The position numbers were made by a program, and so were the translations under genes. Shown here piece by piece: positions 58,722-64,000 of a stretch of DNA of 64,000 bases. Numbering within the stretch: position 1 is the first letter of the stretch; every line of letters begins with the position of its first letter. A model generated the notes under the pieces. The model had not been told where the DNA came from. It was given only the letters and a program-made list of their open reading frames with translations, and ran no database searches. This DNA comes from Siphonodentalium dalli (lineage: Eukaryota; Mollusca; Scaphopoda; Gadilida; Siphonodentaliidae), in contig CP136065.1 in NCBI GenBank assembly GCA_032622095.1, positions 157,177,577-157,241,576 of the forward strand, in the 5' to 3' direction.

Positions 58722-59737
58722 CTAGCAGGTTAGCCCGCCACTGGCGGCATTCGTCCCATGGCTTTGTTTCAGAAACATGACATTTTTGTAATTATTTTGT
58801 TTTTATTTATTTTTGTTTTTTATTTTTGAATATGAATTTAATGTTTTTAAAATTTAATATATTTTGTTTCTGAATTGTTTTTTTATTGTTAATTTTTTTT
58901 AATTTTAAATTGTTTTAATTAAATTGTAAATTGTTTTATTTAATTTTTTTGTTTCTGGCGGAAAAATTTACCCGTAGAAATCCCCCCCCCCCTTCCTAGG
59001 AACGACAGACAACGCATTCTTTGTTTCGCGAAATCTCTCTACGATAACATTGCATTGAATTTAAAACAAACGCTTCCCGTCGGGAAATCTGTCTTCGGGT
59101 CGTTGTTGTTGGCATCACGGCCCCCCGAAAACTCTCACATAGCCGAAAACGTGTATTTAGTAATATCGTTGTTGTTGATATTTACGGCTTGGGGGCTATT
59201 TTCTTATTTAGCAAGTTTGAGCTCAATCGGTTAGAGTCTATAAAGGACACACTCATATATATGACACTTCCCGTAGGTAGCAAGTTTGAGCTCAATCGGC
59301 ATTCCCTGGAATTTCCCGTAGATTGGCAGATTCCAGTAGCTTTATAACGGTATATCTGGGGAGAAATCTGATGCTATATTCGTGATTATCTGGGATGATT
59401 TCGGTATATACCGAAGGTATATACTGTAAAAACAGAGCGCGCCATCCGTGCTCGCAGGGAATAAATTTCGAGCGATAACGTTTGCGTTCCCGTATAACTC
59501 TGCAGATGCGAATAACGTTGAATGGGAAACAGACACTCTTTATAGAGATGCGTCAAAAACAAACGCTCATTAAATAATCACTTGATTAACCCCCGCCGTG
59601 CCTTTGCGGTGATTTGAGATTGGAGAACGGGTGCTCTGAGCTTCTCTAAACCGCGACTACGGCGGTGTCGGTGGGATTTTACACTTACATACGAAATTTG
59701 ATCTCAATCTGTACACGCGTTTTGGATTCTATGAAGT

Positions 59738-59768
<31 letters not shown>

Positions 59769-59790
59769 CGAAGTCTCAAAATATATAGTA
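58722..59790 (-). mobile_element. Helitron-like family J, copy J9
   Basis: Complete J with both ends, like J7 without the family L insert. Confidence 0.9.
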
Positions 59791-60170
59791 CTAGCCGATG
59801 AGCCCGACGTTGTCCGGGCTATTCAAAAACCAAATTTCAAGTCGATAGCTCCACCCGTTTCCGAGATCTGGTCTGCGCATGCGCGAAGCTGGCGTCGCAC
59901 GGGCTCGGCGACCCGATAAAATTCGTATCCGGGGCAAGATACATTCACATAGCAAATTTCAAGTCGATAGCTCCACCCGTTTCCGAGATCTCGTCTGCGC
60001 ATGCGCGAAGCGGGCGCCGCACGGGCTCGCCAATACGACAACGTCCACCGCCTGGTCAAACTACACACACGTACCAAGTTTCGTCCCGATCGGTCGAGAA
60101 TTGTAGATTTGTATAAATGACAGACAGACAAACATACATACAGACAGAGGTCTTCAAAATATATATGAGA
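59791..60170 (-). mobile_element. Helitron-like family H, copy H7
   Basis: Complete ends, two core units. Lies between J9 and H8 with no spacer. Confidence 0.92.
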
Positions 60171-60620
60171 CTAGCCGATGAGCCCGACGTTGTCCGGGCT
60201 ATTCAAAAACAAAATTTCAAGTCGATAGCTCCACCCGTTTCCGAGATCTGGTCTGCGCATGCGCGAAACTGGTGTCGCACGGGCTCGGCGACCCGATAAG
60301 ATTCGTATCCGGGGCAAGATACATTCACATACCAAATTTCAAGTCGATAGCTCCACCCGTTTCCGAGATCTCGTCTGCGCATGCGCGAAGCTGGTGTCGC
60401 ACGGGCTCGGCGACCCGATAAAATTCGCATCCGGGGCAAGATACATTCACATAGCAAATTTCAAGTCGATAGCTCCACCCGTTTCCGAGATCTCGTCTGC
60501 GCATGCGCGAAGCGGGCGCCGCACGGGCTCGCCAATACGACAACGACGACCGCCTGGTCAAACTACACTCACGTACCAAGTTTCGTCCCGATCGGTCAAG
60601 AATCGTAGATTTGTATTAAT

Positions 60621-60652
<32 letters not shown>

Positions 60653-60680
60653 AACAGAGGTCTTCAAAATATATATGAGA
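60171..60680 (-). mobile_element. Helitron-like family H, copy H8
   Basis: Complete ends, three core units. Shares with H6 the variants 'aaaacaaaatttc' and 'gaaactggtgtcgc'. Confidence 0.92.
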
Positions 60681-61686
60681 CTAGCAGGTTAGCCCGCCAC
60701 TGGCGGCATTCGTCCCATGGCTTTGTTTCAGAAACATGACATTTTTGTAATTATTTTGTTTTTATTTATTTTGTTTTTTATTTTTGAATATGAATTTAAT
60801 GTTTTTTAAATTTAATATATTTTGTTTCTGAATTGTTTTTTTATTGTTATTTTTTTTTAATTTTAAATTGTTTCAATTAAATTGTAAATTGTTTTATTTA
60901 AATTGTTTGTTTCTGGCGGAAAAATTTACCCGTAGAAATCCCCCCCTTCCTAGGAACGACAGACAACGCATTCTTTGTTTCGCGAAATCTCTCTACGATA
61001 ACATTGCATTGAATTTAAAACAAACGCTTCCCGTCGGGAAATCTGTCTTCGGGTCGTTGTTGTTGGCATCACGGCTCCCCGAAAACTCTCACATTGCCGA
61101 AAACGTGTATTTAGTAATATCGTTGTTGTTGATATTTACGGCTTGGGGGCTATTTTCTTATTTAGCAAGTTTGAGCTCAATCGGTTAGAGTCTATAAAGG
61201 ACACACTCATATATATGACACTTCCCGTAGGTAGCAAGTTTGAGCTCAATCGGCATTCCCTGGAATTTCCCGTAGATTGGCAGATTCCAGTAGCTTTATA
61301 ACGGTATATCTGGGGAGAAATCTGATGCTATATTCGTGATTATCTGGGATGATTTCGGTATATACCGAAGGTATATACTGTAAAAACAGAGCGCGCCATC
61401 CGTGCTCGCAGGGAATAAATTTCGAGCGATAACGTTTGCGTTCCCGTATAACTCTGCAGATGCGAATAACGTTGAATGGGAAACAGACGCTCTTTATAGA
61501 GATGCGTCAAAAACAAACGCTCATTAAATAATCACTTGATTAACCCCCGCCGTGCCTTTGCGGTGATTTGAGATTGGAGAACGGGTGCTCTGAGCTTCTC
61601 TAAACCGCGACTACGGCGGTGTCGGTGGGATTTTACACTTACATACGAAATTTGATCTCAATCTGTACACGCGTTTTGGATTCTAT

Positions 61687-61758
<72 letters not shown>

Positions 61759-61784
61759 CGAAGTCTCAAAATATATAGTATAGA
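60681..61784 (-). mobile_element. Helitron-like family J, copy J10
   Basis: Complete J, near-identical to J9; its (ac)n microsatellite near the 5' end is expanded to about 58 bases. Confidence 0.9.
61692..61750. repeat. AC dinucleotide microsatellite
   Basis: Uninterrupted (ac)n of about 58 bases in J10; the same slot has 14-26 bases in J7, J9 and J11. Confidence 0.97.
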
Positions 61785-62902
61785 CTAGCAGGTTAGCCCG
61801 CCACTGGCGGCATTCGTCCCATGGCTTTGTTTCAGAAACATGACATTTTTGTAATTATTTTGTTTTTATTTATTTTTGTTTTTTATTTTTTAATTTGAAT
61901 TTAATGTTTTTTAAATTTAATTTTTTGTTTCTGGCGGAAAAATTTACCCGTAGAAATCGCCCCTTCCTAGGAACGACAGACAACGCATTCTTTGTTTCGT
62001 GAAATCTCTCTACGATAACATTGCATTGAATTGAAATTAAATTTTAAATTGTTTTAATTAAATTTTTTGTTTCTGGCGGAAAAATTTACCCGTAGAAATC
62101 CCCCCTTCCTAGGAACGACAGACAACGCATTCTTTGTTTCGTGAAATCTCTCTACGATAACATTGCATTGAATTTAAAACAAACGCTTCCCGTCGGGAAA
62201 TCTGTCTTCGGGTCGTTGTTGGCATCACGGCTCCCCGAAAACTCTCACATTGCCGAAAACGTGTATTTAGTAATATCGTTGTTGTTGATATTTACGGCTT
62301 GGGGGCTATTTTCTTATTTAGCAAGTTTGAGCTCAATCGGTTAGAGTCTATAAAGGACACACTCATATATATGACACTTCCCGTAGGTAGCAAGTTTGAG
62401 CTCAATCGGCATTCCCTGGAATTTCCCGTAGATTGGCAGATTCCAGTAGCTTTATAACGGTATATCTGGGGAGAAATCTGATGCTATATTCGTGATTATC
62501 TGGGATGATTTCGGTATATACCAAAGGTATATACTGTAAAATCAAAGCGCGCCATCCGTGCTCGCAGGGAATAAATTTCGAGCGATAACGTTTGCGTTCC
62601 CGTATAACTCTGCAGATGCGAATAACGTTGAATGGGAAACAGACGCTCTTTATAGAGATGCGTCAAAAACAAACGCTCATTAAATAATCACTTGATTAAC
62701 CCCCGCCGTGCCTTTGCGGTGATTTGAGATTGGAGAACGGGTGCTCTGAGCTTCTCTAAACCGCTACCACGGTCGTGTCGGTGGGATTTGACACTTACAT
62801 AGGAAGTTTGATCTCAATCTGTACACGCGTTTTGGATTCTATGAAGTACACACACACACACACATATACGAAGTCTCAAAATATATAGTATAGATAGATA
62901 GA
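61785..62902 (-). mobile_element. Helitron-like family J, copy J11
   Basis: Complete ends, with an internal duplication of the 'ctggcggaaaaatttacccg...acgcattctttg' block (61928 and 62070). Confidence 0.88.
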
Positions 62903-63033
62903 CTAGCAGGTGACCCGACTTCGCCCGGGCTTTGACCTTGAATTGACCATTTTGAAGGTCAAGATCATTCAAAATACTCCGGCCATAGCTAACAGACAAA
63001 CAAACAGACAGAAGTCCCAAAATGTATATTAGA
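62903..63033 (-). mobile_element. Helitron-like family K, short copy K3
   Basis: CTAG at 62903 and hairpin (CCCGGGCGAAGTCGGG), less than one core unit with TGACCTTGA, then the 5' TCTAATATACATTTTGGGAC. Abuts J11. Confidence 0.85.
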
Positions 63034-63312
63034 TCATTTGTGGTTACCCGTTTCAAGGTGAAGGTCACCTCGGGCGGAAAAACTCAACGACACTGCGGAT
63101 ACGAACGCTCTTTAACTATCACGCGATTAATCCATGCATTACAATTGCGGTGGCGGTGGAATGGAGAATGAGTGCTCTGACGTTCTCAGAAGCGGTGCGA
63201 TGATACTTCGTTTGAGATTTTACCCTTAGATAGGAAGTTTGGGCTCAATCCGTCCGGCAGTTTTCCCGGCCATAGCTAACAAACAAACATAAGTCCCAAA
63301 ATATATATTAGA
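63034..63312 (-). mobile_element. Helitron-like fragment, K-type 5' end
   Basis: 5' end TCTAATATATATTTTGGGAC at 63312 preceded (minus strand) by A. The interior resembles J ('gaacgctctttaactatcacgcgattaa', 'gtgctctgacgttctc'). No hairpin or CTAG end. Confidence 0.7.
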
Positions 63313-63353
63313 TCGTTTTATGTAGCGTATTCGTGGACCATGCACGGTCTCTA

Positions 63354-63919
63354 TCTCATATATATTTTGAAGACCTCTGTCTGTATGTATGTTTGTTTGT
63401 TTGTCTGTTTGTCTGTCTGTCATTTATACAAATCTACAATTCTCGACCGATCGGGACGAAACTTGGTACGTGTGTGTAGTTTGACCAGGCGGTGAACGTT
63501 GTCGTATTGGCGAGCCCGTGCGGCGCCCGCTTCGCGCATGCGCAGACGAGATCTCGGAAACGGGTGGAGCTATCGACTTGAAATTTGCTATGTGAATGTA
63601 TCTTGCCCCGGGTACGAATTTTATCGGGTCGCCGAGCCCGTGCGACACCAGCTTCGCGCATGCGCAGACGAGATCTCGGAAACGGGTGGAGCTATCGACT
63701 TGAAATTTGCTATGTGAATGTATCTTGCCCCGGATACGAATTTTATCGGGTCGCCGAGCCCGTGCGACGCCAACTTCGCGCATGCGCAGACCAGATCTCG
63801 GAAACGGGTAGAGCTATCGACTTGAAATTTGGTTTTTGACCAGATCTCGGAAACGGGTGAAGCTATCGATTTGAAATTTGGTTTTTGAATAGCCCGGACA
63901 ACGTCGGGCTCATCGGCTA
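63354..63919 (+). mobile_element. Helitron-like family H, copy H9
   Basis: Orientation back to +. Complete 5' end, three core units plus a repeated fragment of a fourth, hairpin, and a 3' end CTA with the G lost at the join to H10. Confidence 0.9.
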
Positions 63920-64000
63920 TCTCATATATATTTTGAAGACCTCTGTTTGTTTGTTTGTTTGTTTGTTTGTCTGTCTGTCATTTATACAAATCTACGATTC
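63920..64000 (+). mobile_element. Helitron-like family H, copy H10, cut by window edge
   Basis: 5' end (TCTCATATATATTTTGAAGAC with the first base shared), TGTTTG/TGTCTG run and the start of the head. The chain continues beyond the window. Confidence 0.9.

Noticed and set aside
53180-63839. Repeated frames starting in J elements (for example 'FLAEKFTRRNPPLPRNDRQRI')
   Set aside because: They track copied J and H sequence and run across J/H junctions at different points. No conserved full-length product and no motif.

Overview
The window is nuclear DNA from an animal, most likely a marine invertebrate. The repeat types (hairpin ends starting TTTAGCTCA, CGTCCGTCCG stretches, tandem-core elements) resemble those of molluscs, but taxonomy cannot be fixed from sequence alone. 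It is AT-rich, gene-poor and dominated by non-coding mobile elements. No transposase, Rep/helicase, reverse transcriptase or integrase gene was found, so all the elements appear non-autonomous. No tRNA, rRNA or CRISPR array was recognised.

Genes. The one secure gene is the 3' half of a G12/13-class G-protein alpha subunit on the + strand. It has a 17-codon exon at 14634-14684, a 6.1-kb intron packed with MITEs, and the terminal exon at 20766-21335 (switch II, NKTD box, C-terminal MLQ). Its first exons lie upstream of the window or were not recognised. At 1204-1411 there is an N-terminal exon resembling RecQ-family helicases, with an altered Walker A and a promoter-like stretch of three CCAAT boxes and a GC box just upstream; no following exon was seen. 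Three weak exon-like stretches (27417-27561, 34823-35075, 38580-38674) are noted without a function.

Layout. 1-3.8 kb: repeat tail, the RecQ-like exon, then a near-identical 1157-bp tandem duplication. 3.7-14 kb: tandem-core repeats (families C and E) and short inverted-repeat elements. 14.6-21.3 kb: the G-alpha exons and intron. 21.3-37 kb: dispersed MITEs. 37.8-42 kb: tandem-core elements F, G, M and E. 42-45.9 kb: unique sequence, one Helitron-like J element and a 1.03-kb hAT-type element. 45.9-64 kb: a chain of more than 20 Helitron-like elements (families H, J, K) abutting head to tail, first on +, then on -, then on + again.

Element families defined here, with letters local to this annotation: A, hAT-like MITE with 8-bp target duplications; B, L, N and Q, TTAA-flanked piggyBac-like MITEs; D, near-perfect palindromic MITE flanked by TA (Tc1/mariner-like); S, MITE with TAA flanks (Harbinger-like); R, hAT-like element with CAGGG ends; C, E, F and M, hairpin plus tandem-core elements; U and V, dispersed repeats; H, J and K, Helitron-like elements with 5' TC, 3' hairpin and CTAG, and an A/T insertion site. 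Nested insertions (A in B, C in A, L in J) give a partial order of events.
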